Shown: positions 20,368-29,859, numbered from the stretch's first letter. The stretch: 64,000 nt of DNA from Pelomonas sp. Root405 (GCF_001425165.1 NZ_LMDU01000002.1:62001-126000); one strand, 5' to 3'. Numbers and translations: made by a program. Notes: generated by a model not told the origin, from the letters alone.

Positions 20368-20676
20368 TCAGCGCTTGCCGGCGCTGTCCGGCGCGCCCGC
20401 CTTGGCCAGCAGCGTCGCGCGGCTGCGCGCCTGCATCACGCGCTCGTCAGGAAGAACCGGCTGGAAACCGTCCAGCGACTTGACCGCCGCCGGCACCCAG
20501 ACCGTCTGCACGGGGCGGTGCGCCTTGCCGGTCACGACGACGCGGGCCGAGCGGTCGACCGCAGCTTCCTTCAGGTCGGCGTTGAGGTCGTTGAATGCCT
20601 GCGCCGCTGTCGCGCCCAGTCCGAGAACGGTTGCGAGCGACGTGTAAGCGATCCAGCGTGATAGGGGTTTCTTCAT
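20368..20676 (-). CDS. Small secreted protein of unknown function
   Basis: The 102-aa product has a clear Sec signal peptide (positively charged start MKKPLSRW, hydrophobic core, cleavage near AAQAF) and a good AAGGAG ribosome site. The mature part of about 75 residues is basic and contains VQTVWVPAAVKSLDGFQPV. I do not recognise the family. It ends 7 bp from the convergent cheB stop and is divergent from a LysR regulator, which may control it. Confidence 0.7.
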   Translation of the reverse strand: MKKPLSRWIAYTSLATVLGLGATAAQAFNDLNADLKEAAVDRSARVVVTGKAHRPVQTVWVPAAVKSLDGFQPVLPDERVMQARSRATLLAKAGAPDSAGKR

Positions 20677-20708
20677 GGTTGACTCCTTCAGTGCTGGTTA
20701 TGCTATTC

Positions 20709-20757
20709 ATCCAACGCCTTACCGATAAGCGCTAGTTTCTGCACTGATTGGTTGGAT
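20709..20757. promoter_or_regulatory. Putative LysR regulator binding region
   Basis: The 92-bp divergent intergenic region holds ATCCAAC (20709-20715) and GTTGGAT (20751-20757) as an inverted repeat, and inside it CTTA-N4-TAAG (20718-20729), a short dyad of the LysR T-N11-A style. This is a visual reading only. Confidence 0.4.
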
Positions 20758-20768
20758 AGGCTTACCAG

Positions 20769-21695
20769 ATGGCATCCCTCGACCGCTTTCCGCTGCATTA
20801 CCTCGCCGCCTTCCGCGCTGCGGCCCAGACCGAAAACCTGCGCGCCGCGGCAGAGACGCTGCATCTGACGCACAGCGCGGTCAGCCAGCAGATCCGCGGG
20901 TTGGAGGCGCAACTCGGCTTCGAACTCTTCACGCGCCAGGGTCGGCGGCTCACGCTCAACCCGGCGGGCCAGGCACTGCAGCGCGCCGTCAGCAAGGTGT
21001 TTGCGGAGTTGCAGGCCGGCCTGCTGGCCGCGAGCCAGGCGAACGGCAACACGGCGCAGATGCTGCGCGTGACCTCCCTGCCCTCCTTTGCGCAGCGCTG
21101 GCTGATGCCGCGCCTGCCGCGCTGGCAGGCCTTGCAACCCTGCATTGCGCTGGACCTTCACACCGGCCAGCAGGTGGTCGACCTGGAACGCGAGGGCTAC
21201 CAGATCGGGCTGCGGGTCGGCCGCGGCACTTGGCCGGGCCTCATCACCGAGCGCCTCTTCCATTCGCCGCTGATTGCCGTGGCCGCGCCGGCGCTGGCGC
21301 ACCGGCTGATCGGTCAGCCGCCACTTGCGTTGGCCTCACAGCCCTTGCTGGACGATGTGGACGTCTGGCGCGAATGGTTTGCGCTGGCGGGCCTGCCGGT
21401 GGCGCCGGTGGTCGTCGCCAGCTTCAATGATGCCGGTGTGCTGTTGCAGGCGGCCGAGCAAGGCATGGGCGTGGCCCTGGCACGCGAGCTGATCGCTGCG
21501 GACGCGCTGCTGGATGGCCGCCTCGTGCGCGTGGCGTCACAGGAACTGGACCTGGACGCGGGGCGCGACTATCACGTCGTCTATCCCGAGGCATTGCGCG
21601 ACGATCCAGCCGTGCGCGCCTTCTGCGACTGGCTGCACGCGGAAATCGCCGCCCTCCAGCAAAGGCTCAGAGAAACAGCTGCTGTAGATCGCTGA
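20769..21695 (+). CDS. LysR-family transcriptional regulator, GcvA-like
   Basis: The 308-aa protein starts with a winged helix-turn-helix (FRAAAQTENLRAAAETLHLT followed by HSAVSQQIRGLEAQLGFELF). Its periplasmic-binding-like sensor domain contains RVTSLPSFAQRWLMPRL, the pattern of the GcvA/AmpR branch. The ligand is unknown. It is divergent from the small secreted protein gene and its last 29 bp overlap the end of hemW on the other strand. Confidence 0.87.
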   Translation: MASLDRFPLHYLAAFRAAAQTENLRAAAETLHLTHSAVSQQIRGLEAQLGFELFTRQGRRLTLNPAGQALQRAVSKVFAELQAGLLAASQANGNTAQMLRVTSLPSFAQRWLMPRLPRWQALQPCIALDLHTGQQVVDLEREGYQIGLRVGRGTWPGLITERLFHSPLIAVAAPALAHRLIGQPPLALASQPLLDDVDVWREWFALAGLPVAPVVVASFNDAGVLLQAAEQGMGVALARELIAADALLDGRLVRVASQELDLDAGRDYHVVYPEALRDDPAVRAFCDWLHAEIAALQQRLRETAAVDR

Positions 21696-22851
21696 GGAAG
21701 TCGAAGCCGCGCTCAGTCGGCTGGATGCGTGCGGGGTCTTGCGTCAGCAGGCCACGGCCACGCGCCGTTTCCAGCCCCTTGGCAATGGCAGACATCGGCA
21801 GGCCGGTGCGCTCAAGGAACTGCGTCGTCGTGACGCCCTCTTTGAGACGAAGCGCATTCAACATGAACTCGAACGGCAGATCCTTGCGTACGACCTCGTG
21901 CTCATTGCTGACTTTGTTCTCCTGCGCCATGAAGGCGGCCGGTTCACGCCAGCGAATCTGGCGCAGCACGCGGTTTGGAAAACTCAGCTTGCTGTGGGCG
22001 CCGGCGCCAATGCCGAGGTAGTCGCCGAACTGCCAGTAGTTCAGGTTGTGCGTGCAGCGGTGACCGTCCCGCGCATAGGCCGAGACCTCATAACGTGCCA
22101 AGTCACGGACACCGGTGCGCGCGGTGATGAGGTCCAGCATGTCGCTGGCCAGGTCCGAGTCCGGCAGGCCCGCCGGCGTGCGCGTCGCGAACACCGTGTT
22201 CGGTTCGATGGTGAGGTGGTAGATGGACAGGTGGGGCGGATTGAAGCTCAGCGCCGTGTCCAGCTCACTCGCCAGGTCGTCCAGCGTCTGGCCCGGCAGC
22301 GCATACATCAGGTCGAGGTTGAAGGTGTCGAAGGCGCTGGCCGCCTCGGTCAAAGCCTCGCGTGCCTGCGCCGAACTGTGCACGCGGCCCAGGGCCTTGA
22401 GCTGCGCATCGTCGAAGCTCTGCACACCCACCGACAGCCGCGTGACACCGGCCTGGCGGAAGCCCCTGAAGCGCTCGCGCTCGAAGGTGCCAGGATTGGC
22501 TTCGAGCGTGATCTCGCAGCCGGCCTCCAGTGGCAGGCGCGCCCGAATGTCGGAAATCAGCTGCGCGATCTGCGCCGGGTTGAACAGGCTGGGTGTGCCC
22601 CCGCCGATGAAGATGCTGATGACCGGCCGGCCCCAGATCAGCGGCAGGGCGGCTTCGAGGTCGGCACGCAAGGCGGCGAGGTAGGCGTCGGCCGTGTCGG
22701 CGGCCAGAGCGCCATCCTTGACTTCATGCGAATTGAAATCGCAGTAAGGACATTTGCGCAGGCACCAGGGCAGATGAACGTAGAGCGAAAGCGGTGGCAG
22801 CGCGGGCAGTTGCAAGGTGCCCGGGCGCATCAGGTGGACGACATCAGCCAT
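21667..22851 (-). CDS. hemW: HemW, radical SAM heme chaperone (HemN-like)
   Basis: The radical SAM cluster motif is CLRKCPYCDF, followed by FIGGGTPSLF and TLEANPGTFE, and the protein ends with the HemN C-terminal domain. At 394 aa it fits HemW, formerly called oxygen-independent coproporphyrinogen oxidase-like. HemW proteins bind heme and pass it to respiratory enzymes; they lack the decarboxylation activity of HemN. It is the last gene of the kinase-phosphatase-rph-rdgB-hemW operon, 4 bp after rdgB. Confidence 0.9.
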   Translation of the reverse strand: MADVVHLMRPGTLQLPALPPLSLYVHLPWCLRKCPYCDFNSHEVKDGALAADTADAYLAALRADLEAALPLIWGRPVISIFIGGGTPSLFNPAQIAQLISDIRARLPLEAGCEITLEANPGTFERERFRGFRQAGVTRLSVGVQSFDDAQLKALGRVHSSAQAREALTEAASAFDTFNLDLMYALPGQTLDDLASELDTALSFNPPHLSIYHLTIEPNTVFATRTPAGLPDSDLASDMLDLITARTGVRDLARYEVSAYARDGHRCTHNLNYWQFGDYLGIGAGAHSKLSFPNRVLRQIRWREPAAFMAQENKVSNEHEVVRKDLPFEFMLNALRLKEGVTTTQFLERTGLPMSAIAKGLETARGRGLLTQDPARIQPTERGFDFLSDLQQLFL

Positions 22852-22855
22852 GACG

Positions 22856-23461
22856 TCAGCCTAGGCGCCAGACCTCGCGCAATTGCCCGATCAGTTGCGC
22901 GGCAGCCAGCGCACGGTGGCTGTGCCGGTTCTTGACCTCGGCGCCCAGGCTGGCCACGGTCTGGCCCAGGGCCGGGATGTGCATCAGCGGGTCATAGCCG
23001 AAGCCGCCCGCGCCGCTCGGCGCCGTCAGGATCTCGCCCGCCCAGCGGCCCATGGCGATCAGCGGCTCGGGGTCCTCAGCGCCGCGCACGGCCACCAGCG
23101 CGCAGACGAAGCGCGCCCGCCGGTCCGCGATGCTGGCCATCTCGCGCAGCAGGCGTTCGTTGTTGGCCGCATCGCTCTTCTCGCCACCAGCATCCAGCGC
23201 GTAACGCGCCGAGCGCACGCCGGGCGCGCCGCCCAGGGCATCGACGCTGAGGCCGGAATCGTCGGCCAATGCCGGCAAGCCACTCAGCCTGGCCGCGTGG
23301 CGAGCCTTGATCAAGGCGTTCTCGACGAAGGTGCCGAAGGGTTCCTCGGCCTCCGGCAGTCCCAGGCTGCCCTGGGTCACCAATTCGATGCCGAGCGGCG
23401 TGAACAGCGCCTGAAGCTCGGCGAGCTTCTTGGCGTTGTTCGAGGCGAGAACCAGCTTCAC
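22856..23461 (-). CDS. rdgB: RdgB/HAM1 non-canonical purine NTP pyrophosphatase
   Basis: The start is the GTG at 23461, which overlaps the stop codon of rph (GTGA) and gives 201 aa beginning [16 protein letters not shown], the canonical start of the family. Other motifs are [29 protein letters not shown] and [10 protein letters not shown]. The enzyme removes dITP, XTP and similar nucleotides from the pool. The open frame upstream of the GTG lies within rph and is not protein-like. Confidence 0.93.
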   Translation of the reverse strand: MKLVLASNNAKKLAELQALFTPLGIELVTQGSLGLPEAEEPFGTFVENALIKARHAARLSGLPALADDSGLSVDALGGAPGVRSARYALDAGGEKSDAANNERLLREMASIADRRARFVCALVAVRGAEDPEPLIAMGRWAGEILTAPSGAGGFGYDPLMHIPALGQTVASLGAEVKNRHSHRALAAAQLIGQLREVWRLG

Positions 23462-24189
23462 GACTTCAAGGCGAGCTGCTGCGCCGTCAACAACGCGCGG
23501 ATGCCCTCGTCGGCCAGGTCGAGCAGCGCATTCATCTCGTCGCGCGTGAAGACAACGCCCTCGGCCGTGCCCTGCAGTTCGACGAAGCCGCCCGACGCCG
23601 TCATGACGACATTCATGTCGGTGTCGCAAGCGACGTCTTCAATGTATTCAAGGTCCAGCAGCGGTACGCCATCGACCATGCCGACGGAGATGGCTGCAAC
23701 GGCCTCCTTGATCGGCGAGCGGGTCAGCTTGCTGTCGGCCAGCAGCTTGTTGACGGCGTCCTGCGCCGCGACAAAGGCGCCGGTGATGGCCGCCGTGCGT
23801 GTACCGCCATCGGCCTGCAGCACATCGCAGTCCAGCGTGATGGTGCGCTCGCCCAGCGCACTCAAGTCGAAGACGGCGCGGAGCGAACGGCCGATCAGGC
23901 GCTGGATTTCCTGCGTCCGGCCGCTCTGCTTGCCGCGCGCGGCTTCGCGGTCACCGCGGGTGTGGGTCGCGCGCGGCAGCATGCCGTACTCCGCCGTCAC
24001 CCAGCCCTCGCCCGAGCCGCGCTTGTGCGGGGGCACGCGCTCTTCGACAGACGCAGTGCACAGCACGCGCGTGCCGCCGAATTCAATCAGTACCGAGCCC
24101 TCGGCATACGCGGTGAAACCGCGGGTGATGCGCACCGGACGCAACTGGTTGGCGGCGCGGCCTGCGCTGCGCGTGAAGATCTTGGTCAT
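23458..24189 (-). CDS. rph: Ribonuclease PH
   Basis: The ATG at 24189 gives 243 aa, the usual length. Motifs include [32 protein letters not shown], the phosphate-binding [17 protein letters not shown] and [15 protein letters not shown]. It trims tRNA 3' ends phosphorolytically. It overlaps rdgB by 4 bp and lies 13 bp downstream of the phosphatase gene. Confidence 0.95.
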   Translation of the reverse strand: MTKIFTRSAGRAANQLRPVRITRGFTAYAEGSVLIEFGGTRVLCTASVEERVPPHKRGSGEGWVTAEYGMLPRATHTRGDREAARGKQSGRTQEIQRLIGRSLRAVFDLSALGERTITLDCDVLQADGGTRTAAITGAFVAAQDAVNKLLADSKLTRSPIKEAVAAISVGMVDGVPLLDLEYIEDVACDTDMNVVMTASGGFVELQGTAEGVVFTRDEMNALLDLADEGIRALLTAQQLALKS

Positions 24190-24202
24190 GACAGATGGAG
24201 AG

Positions 24203-25114
24203 TTAGCGGCGATTGGCGCCGCGCCCGCGGATGACTTCGTTGATCTCGCGCACCGAGCGCTCGATCTCCTCGTCGTCCATGCCGGCCATGCCGGCAAGAA
24301 GGTCGGCGTCCAGCGCGCCCTGGATGGTGGACGCGAAGCCCGAGTTGCCGAGGTTCTGCGTCGTGTCGCCGCTGGGGTCGCCCTCCCCTTCCCATTCGAC
24401 GGCCAGCACCGTGACGTTGTCACTGCGCGCGCCGCCGCGGCGCAGAGCCTGCTCGACGAGCTCGGGCGCGGCCTCGGAGATGGGCTGGTCGGACAGGTGC
24501 TCGACGATCTGGGCATCGTCCACGCTGCCCCACAGCCCGTCTGAGCAGAGCAGGAGCCGGTCGGACGGCTCCATCACCAGCGGCCCCTGACAGTCGACCA
24601 TGGGCTTGCCCGGGCTGCCCAGGCAGGTGAAGAGCACGTTGCGGTTGAAATGCTCGCCATTGCGGGCAACGCGGCCGAGGGCTTCCTGCAGTTCGGAATA
24701 GGAATGGTCGCGGGTGCGGGCGATCAACTTGCCGCCGCGCACGAGGTACAGGCGCGAGTCCCCGCAATGGGCCCACCAAGCCTGGTTGCCTTGCAGGATG
24801 CAAACCACCACGGTCGTGCGCGGCGTGTCGTTCAGGCCCTTGCTCTGTGCGTAGCGCAACAGTTGCTCGTGGGCGATGACAATACTTTCCTGCAGGAAGC
24901 GCTGCGGGTCGTCGATGACGGGCCGGGCGTCTTGCTGGAACAGCGCGGCCAGTGTCTGCAATGCGATCTGCGCGGCGACCTCCCCTTCGGGGTGGCCGCC
25001 CATGCCGTCGGCCAACGCGAACAGGCCCGCCTCACGCGTGAAGCAGTAGCCCATGCGGTCTTCATTGGTCTCGCGGCCACCGCGACGACTGACTTGAAAG
25101 ACGCTGAAACGCAT
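24203..25114 (-). CDS. PP2C-family serine/threonine protein phosphatase
   Basis: The 303-aa protein has the PPM metal motifs near [31 protein letters not shown] and the late aspartate in [12 protein letters not shown]. It carries a C-terminal extension of about 50 residues with an acidic stretch ([14 protein letters not shown]) that is outside the catalytic core. Its ATG overlaps the stop codon of the kinase gene (ATGA), so the pair is co-translated and the phosphatase probably reverses that kinase. Confidence 0.92.
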   Translation of the reverse strand: MRFSVFQVSRRGGRETNEDRMGYCFTREAGLFALADGMGGHPEGEVAAQIALQTLAALFQQDARPVIDDPQRFLQESIVIAHEQLLRYAQSKGLNDTPRTTVVVCILQGNQAWWAHCGDSRLYLVRGGKLIARTRDHSYSELQEALGRVARNGEHFNRNVLFTCLGSPGKPMVDCQGPLVMEPSDRLLLCSDGLWGSVDDAQIVEHLSDQPISEAAPELVEQALRRGGARSDNVTVLAVEWEGEGDPSGDTTQNLGNSGFASTIQGALDADLLAGMAGMDDEEIERSVREINEVIRGRGANRR

Positions 25115-26082
25115 CAGGCTTTCGCTCCGGACTTCAGGTTCTCAAGTTGCAGCTTGAGCCGTTCGCTGAACGACAGCTTGGTATAGCGCCGTTCCGTCTC
25201 GCGGGCCAGTTCCTTCTGCAACGCGAACACGCTCTGCGGGCGCGACAGCGGGTCCAGCGACATGCACCACTCGGTCACTTCAAGCAGGTTGTCCGAATAG
25301 ACATTACGCAGCCGAGACAGGCTCAGGGACAGGCGGTCCTTCTCCAAACGCTGCGGCGCATCGTTCGGCGGATAGCCCTGCATGCAGGCATAGATGCAGG
25401 CGCCGATGGCGTAGATGTCGGTCCAGGGGCCAAGCGAGCCGTCGCGGCGATACATCTCCGGTGCGGCAAAGCCCGGCGTGTACATCGGGCGGATGAAGTT
25501 GCCTTCCTTGCTCAGCACTTCGCGCGCGGCGCCAAAGTCCAGCAGCACGGCCTTGTTGTCGTTGGTGATGAAGATGTTGGCCGGCTTGATGTCCAGGTGC
25601 AGCATCTTGTGCTGGTGGACGATGCGCAGGCCGCGCAGGATCTCGTCGAAGAGGCTGCGGATGGTCGACTCGCGGAAGACCTTGTCGCGCTTCATGTCGC
25701 GCGCGGTCACGATGAAGTCCTGCAGCGTGTCGCCCTGCAGGTAATTCATGACCATGTAGACGGTCTCGTTCTCGCGCAGGAAGTTCAGCACCGAGACAAC
25801 GCTGGGGTGCGAGATCTGCGCCAGCGAGCGACCTTCTTCGAAGAAGCTCTTCAGCCCCAGCCGATAGAGCGGCTGCTTTTCGGGTTTGACGCGGGGGGTC
25901 AGCTCGCCTGGCGAGCGTTCGGCCAGCGACGAGGGCAGATATTCCTTCAGCGCGACCAGGTGGTGATCGGGGTCCTCAGCGAGGTAGACCACGCCGAAAC
26001 CGCCCGCCGCCAGTCGCTTGATGATCTGGTAGCCCCCAACCACCGTGCCTGCGGGCAAGGGCGCCGGCTTCGGCTTGGACAT
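25114..26082 (-). CDS. Hanks-type serine/threonine protein kinase
   Basis: The ATG at 26082 gives 322 aa. The kinase core is complete: glycine loop LAAGGFGVVYLAE, the ATP-binding lysine in LVALKEYLP, catalytic loop LHLDIKPANIF (HLD in place of HRD), VLLDFGAA and the APE segment FAAPEMYRRDG. There is no transmembrane helix or PASTA domain, so it is a soluble cytoplasmic kinase. Its C-terminus is a short charged helix. It leads the operon that continues with the phosphatase, rph, rdgB and hemW, which hints at control over RNA or nucleotide quality functions, but targets cannot be inferred. Confidence 0.92.
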   Translation of the reverse strand: MSKPKPAPLPAGTVVGGYQIIKRLAAGGFGVVYLAEDPDHHLVALKEYLPSSLAERSPGELTPRVKPEKQPLYRLGLKSFFEEGRSLAQISHPSVVSVLNFLRENETVYMVMNYLQGDTLQDFIVTARDMKRDKVFRESTIRSLFDEILRGLRIVHQHKMLHLDIKPANIFITNDNKAVLLDFGAAREVLSKEGNFIRPMYTPGFAAPEMYRRDGSLGPWTDIYAIGACIYACMQGYPPNDAPQRLEKDRLSLSLSRLRNVYSDNLLEVTEWCMSLDPLSRPQSVFALQKELARETERRYTKLSFSERLKLQLENLKSGAKA

Positions 26083-26127
26083 AATCGCGCTTGAATCTCT
26101 TGTTAACGTCTGTTTTGCGAGTGCGAA

Positions 26128-27042
26128 ATGCCAGTCTACAGCATGACCGGGTATGCCAATTCCCAGGCACAACCCCCTAAAGCCGAGGACGGCAGTCCCC
26201 CGATCCAAGCGTCTATCAGCGTCGAATTGCGCTCGGTCAACGGCCGGTTTCTGGACCTGTCGATGCGCATGCCTGAGGAGATGCGCGGGCTCGAACCGCA
26301 GTTGCGCGAGCTGATCGCCGCGCGTTTCAAGCGCGGCAAGATTGAATTGCGCATCAATACCCAGCGTGATGCCGAGGGCGGCTGGCCGCAGCCGCAGCCT
26401 GACCAGCTCAACCGGCTGGCCAACCTGGACGCCAAGGTGCGCACGTGGCTGCCCCAGGCCGCGCCGCTGTCAGTCCACGAAGCGCTGAACTGGTGCAAGA
26501 GTGGCGCTGCCGTGCCGGCCCAACTGGACGCCACGACGCTGGAGGCCGCTCAGGCCTGTGTGCGGGGTCTGGCCGAGGCCCGCGAGCGCGAGGGCGAGAA
26601 GCTGGTGTCCATCCTGAATGAACGCATCCAGCGTTTGCGCGAGCTGGCTGACGAGGCCGAACCCCTGCTGCCCGCCGTTGTTGCACGCCAGCAGCAGCGC
26701 TTTCTGGAACGCTGGCAGGAGGCGCTGGCCGCCACGAGCGCGAGTGCCACGGTGCCCCAGTCTGCGCTGCAGGAGCGGGCTTTGAACGAGGCGGCCGCCT
26801 TTGCCATCCGCATCGACGTGGCCGAGGAACTGGGCCGCCTGCGCGCCCACCTGGAGGAGCTGACGCGGTTATTGAAGAAGGGCGGCGAACTCGGCAAGCG
26901 CCTGGACTTCCTGATTCAGGAGCTGCATCGCGAAGCCAATACCCTCGGCTCCAAATCCGCGGCGCTGGAATTGACGAATATCTCAGTCGAAATGAAGGTG
27001 GCCATCGAGCAGATGCGCGAACAGGTGCAGAACATCGAATAG
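26128..27042 (+). CDS. yicC: YicC family protein (endoribonuclease-type)
   Basis: The 304-aa protein begins with the family signature MTGYANS (residues 6-12) and contains ELRSVNGRFLDLSMRMPEEM and the C-terminal DUF1732 pattern RLDFLIQELHREANTLGSKS followed by EMKVAIEQMREQVQNIE. YicC of E. coli has been linked to RNA decay and RNase activity. Here it is divergent from the kinase operon and separated from gmk, with which it is paired in many bacteria. Confidence 0.92.
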   Translation: MPVYSMTGYANSQAQPPKAEDGSPPIQASISVELRSVNGRFLDLSMRMPEEMRGLEPQLRELIAARFKRGKIELRINTQRDAEGGWPQPQPDQLNRLANLDAKVRTWLPQAAPLSVHEALNWCKSGAAVPAQLDATTLEAAQACVRGLAEAREREGEKLVSILNERIQRLRELADEAEPLLPAVVARQQQRFLERWQEALAATSASATVPQSALQERALNEAAAFAIRIDVAEELGRLRAHLEELTRLLKKGGELGKRLDFLIQELHREANTLGSKSAALELTNISVEMKVAIEQMREQVQNIE

Positions 27043-27089
27043 TTTGCCGCGCTGCCGCGGTGATGGTGAATCCGTCTGAAACCAGACAT

Positions 27090-27128
27090 AAAAAAAGCCC
27101 CGGCACCTAGGGCGCCGGGGCTCTTCAA
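27090..27128. terminator. Bidirectional Rho-independent terminator
   Basis: A 12-bp stem with one mismatch (27096-27107 with 27111-27122) has a 3-nt loop. An A tract precedes it on the + strand, giving a U tract for minus-strand transcripts, and CTTCAATCTT follows it. It separates the convergent yicC and PEP-CTERM genes. Confidence 0.72.
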
Positions 27129-27172
27129 TCTTCAGGCGGGATCACCAAAGCATGGCGGTCCGCCAAGCGTTT

Positions 27173-27685
27173 TCAGCTGTTGCGACGGCGGCGCGCGGCG
27201 ATGAAGCCAACGATGCCGAGGCCAGCGCCGAACAGAGCATAGGTCTCTGGCTCAGGCACCGGCAGTGCGGTGGCCGAAGCCGAAATCGCATAGGCCGAAG
27301 GACCTTGGTTGGCCAAGGCGAAAACGTTGAAGTAGTAGTCGCCAGCACTCAGGTTCGTGAAGTTCCCGGTGGACGTGGACGTGAACGCGAAACCGGTGAC
27401 CACGGCGTCGTCGCCACCGCCCACCACATGATCAGCGCCGGTGCTGACGATGCTGTAGAAGGCCGGCGAGAAATTGCCGAAGAAACCGGTCACGTTGCTT
27501 TGCACCGTCGATGCCGACGCGAGCGAGAACGTGAAGGTGTCGTTCACCAGGCCGGGCGCAAGAATCACATTGCCGCCATTGACGGTGGTCGTACCCAAGG
27601 GGCCCGTACCCAAAGCGAAAGAAGCGGCTTGCGCTGCAAAGCTGCCTGCCAGCAGCGCAGAAGCGACGACGAAAGACTTGACCAT
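27173..27685 (-). CDS. FxDxF-type PEP-CTERM protein
   Basis: The ATG at 27685 has GGGAGTAGGT upstream and opens a signal peptide (MVKSFVVASALLAGSFAAQA). The 170-aa product ends with VPEPETYALFGAGLGIV, a short membrane helix and the basic tail RRRR, the complete PEP-CTERM sorting signal. The middle is small and beta-rich, with the DTFTF element typical of the FxDxF subgroup. Such proteins are processed by an exosortase and linked to extracellular polysaccharide. The exosortase is not in this window. A strong sigma-54 promoter lies just upstream. Confidence 0.88.
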   Translation of the reverse strand: MVKSFVVASALLAGSFAAQAASFALGTGPLGTTTVNGGNVILAPGLVNDTFTFSLASASTVQSNVTGFFGNFSPAFYSIVSTGADHVVGGGDDAVVTGFAFTSTSTGNFTNLSAGDYYFNVFALANQGPSAYAISASATALPVPEPETYALFGAGLGIVGFIAARRRRNS

Positions 27686-27717
27686 ACCTACTCCCAAATA
27701 AAAGACCATCAGCTTTA

Positions 27718-27732
27718 GCAAGGAGCGTGCCA
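27718..27732 (-). promoter_or_regulatory. Sigma-54 (-24/-12) promoter of the PEP-CTERM gene
   Basis: Read on the minus strand, TGGCAC-GCTCC-TTGC matches the sigma-54 consensus TGGCAC-N5-TTGC exactly. The predicted transcript start is about 12 bp downstream (near 27706), leaving a leader of about 20 nt that includes the ribosome site of the gene at 27685. PEP-CTERM genes in several betaproteobacteria are known to depend on sigma-54 and the PrsK/PrsR regulators. Confidence 0.82.
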
Positions 27733-27904
27733 TTGGCGTAAACCCTTTCGCCGCCGGCACTTATCGTTGCCGACTTGGCGCGCGTGTAAAAAATATCGAC
27801 AGCAAAGCGGCCTAGGTCCGACCACGAGGTACTGTGTCGCGGATATACCCCCCGCTGAACCACCGGCCAAGCCGCCGACGTTGTTCAGGCGCGCTGAAAC
27901 CGGC

Positions 27905-29446
27905 TCAACTCGCCGGCAGGCGAAACGTCGACACGACCTGCATGAGCCGTTGGGCTTGCTGCTTGAGGCTTTCGGCAGCGGCGGCGGATTCTTCGACCAG
28001 GGCTGCGTTCTGCTGGGTGACCTGGTCGAGCTGCGAAACCGCGTCACCCACTTGGTCGATGCCCTGGCTTTGCTCGGCGCTCGCCGTGCTGATCTCGTTG
28101 ATCAGCTGGGTGACGCGCTGGAACTGCTCGACGATGTCCGTCATGGTCTTGCCGGCGGTCCCGGCCAGCTCATGGCCGGCCTCCACCCTCGCGACGCTGT
28201 CGCCGATAAGGTTCTTGATCTCCTTGGCGGCCTGGGCACTGCGTTGGGCCAAGGTCCTGACCTCGCCGGCGACAACCGCAAAGCCACGCCCCTGCTCGCC
28301 AGCGCGCGCCGCTTCCACTGCGGCGTTCAGCGCCAGGATGTTGGTCTGGAAGGCGATGCCGTCGATGACGCCGATGATGTCGGCCATCTTGCGCGACGCG
28401 GCGGTGATCTGCTGCATGGTCTGCAAGACCTCCTGGACCACCTGGCCACCGCTGGAGGCCGCCTGCGAGGCGGCATCGGCCAGGCGCGTGGCGGCACGCG
28501 CGGTCTCGGCGTTCTGCTTGACGGTGGCAGTCAGCTCCTCCATCGAGGCGGCCGTCTCTTCAAGATTGGCCGCCTGCTCCTCGGTGCGCTGGCTCAGGTC
28601 TGCATTGCCGTTGGAGATCTGCGTCGATCCGCTGGCGACCGACTCAGCGCTGTCGCGGACTTGTCCGACGATGCCGGACAGGTTGTCGTTCATTGTCTTC
28701 AAGGCCTCGAGCAGCCGCCCCGTCTCATCCTTGCTGACCGCTTCTATACGACTGCGAAGGTCGCCATCCGCCACCGCCTGAGCGAGCGAAACCGCCTTGT
28801 TCAATGGAATGAGGATGGAGCGGATGATCGTCCAGGCCATCGTCACGCCGACGGCCAGGGCGATGACGATGCCCGCCACGCTGGACCAGAGCACCGTGCT
28901 GGCCGTGACGGCGCTGGCCTTGTAGTCCTGATTCGCCACGTCGAGCTGCACCTTCATCAGCTCACCCACGACCTCGGCAATCGGGTCGATCGCCGGGTAC
29001 AGATCCTTGGCGGCAAAGGCCCGCAAGCCGTCCATGTCGTTCGCCTGCATCAATGCAACCAGCCGCTCGGCGGCTTCATCGGCGCGCTTGAACAACGTCT
29101 CGCCCTTGGTGATCAGGACCTTCTCCCGGTCGATCAGCGTGGTGCCGACATAAGCGCGCCAAGACTTGTCGATCTATGCCCGTGCCTGGGTGATCGCCTT
29201 GATGCCGTCTGCCGCCGAGAAGGCCCCGTCCCGGGTCTTGTGGGCAGCATCGACGATGCCGACCGCATAACCGTCGGCCACATCCTTGAGCTGCTGGAGC
29301 GGCACGACCCGGTCGTTGTACAGCGCTCCGAGCGTGGCGCTGGCTTGTCGTGAATTGCCAATGCCGTACAGCGCAGAGGCGACAAGCAGGATCAGCAAGA
29401 CGACAACCATGAGGACCAAACGGCCCTTGATGCTGAGTCGGTTCAC
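27905..29446 (-). pseudogene. Methyl-accepting chemotaxis protein interrupted by an in-frame TAG
   Basis: Two stretches in the same frame together form one normal receptor of 513 codons. From a GTG at 29446 (GGAGGAGAG upstream) come the first membrane helix (RLVLMVVVLLILLVASALYG) and the start of a four-helix periplasmic sensor. A TAG at 29174-29176 stops translation after 90 residues. The frame then continues with the rest of the sensor, a second membrane helix, a HAMP domain and an intact signalling hairpin (tip [20 protein letters not shown]), without the C-terminal NWETF-type pentapeptide. A single base change (for example GAG to TAG) would explain the break. Restart at the internal ATG (29095) would give a receptor lacking its first anchor. 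It could also be a sequencing error. Confidence 0.85.
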
Positions 29447-29607
29447 GGGCTCTCTCCTCCAGATGCCGGCGGTTCTTGGCGCACCTCATCTTCGTCATCC
29501 GCGGAGGCCGGCCTATGCGCACAAACCCGGCCGGCTGGCCTTCCGATTGCCCGGACGGCTCGGCGGCGCCCCAAGCCGTTCACCCCAACCCTGATTGAAA
29601 GACCTTC

Positions 29608-29859
29608 ATGATCCGCACCCTTCTCCTCGCCGCTGGCCTCACCGCGCTTGGTGTCAGCTTGTCCAAACGCATGTCGCAGCGCTCGTTGCCTATGGCAGAC
29701 GGCCCGCTCGACGCCCAGGAAGACACAAGCGAAAGCCGCCAGAAGGCCGGCGAGCTGCAGCAGCGGCGCGTGCCGCTGGAGGCTGGCATGCCGACAGACA
29801 TGTCCAACGACGCCGACCGCGCACGCCCCGGCTTCGCGGACTACGCCCGCGGCGCCTGA
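29608..29859 (+). CDS. Hypothetical small protein with N-terminal hydrophobic segment
   Basis: The 83-aa reading frame begins with MIRTLLLAAGLTALGVSL, a short hydrophobic stretch that could be a signal or membrane anchor, followed by a charged, Gln/Arg/Asp-rich tail. It diverges from the broken chemoreceptor and no clear ribosome site is visible. The frame is retained because its codon use and hydrophobic N-terminus look protein-like. I do not recognise it. Confidence 0.5.
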   Translation: MIRTLLLAAGLTALGVSLSKRMSQRSLPMADGPLDAQEDTSESRQKAGELQQRRVPLEAGMPTDMSNDADRARPGFADYARGA

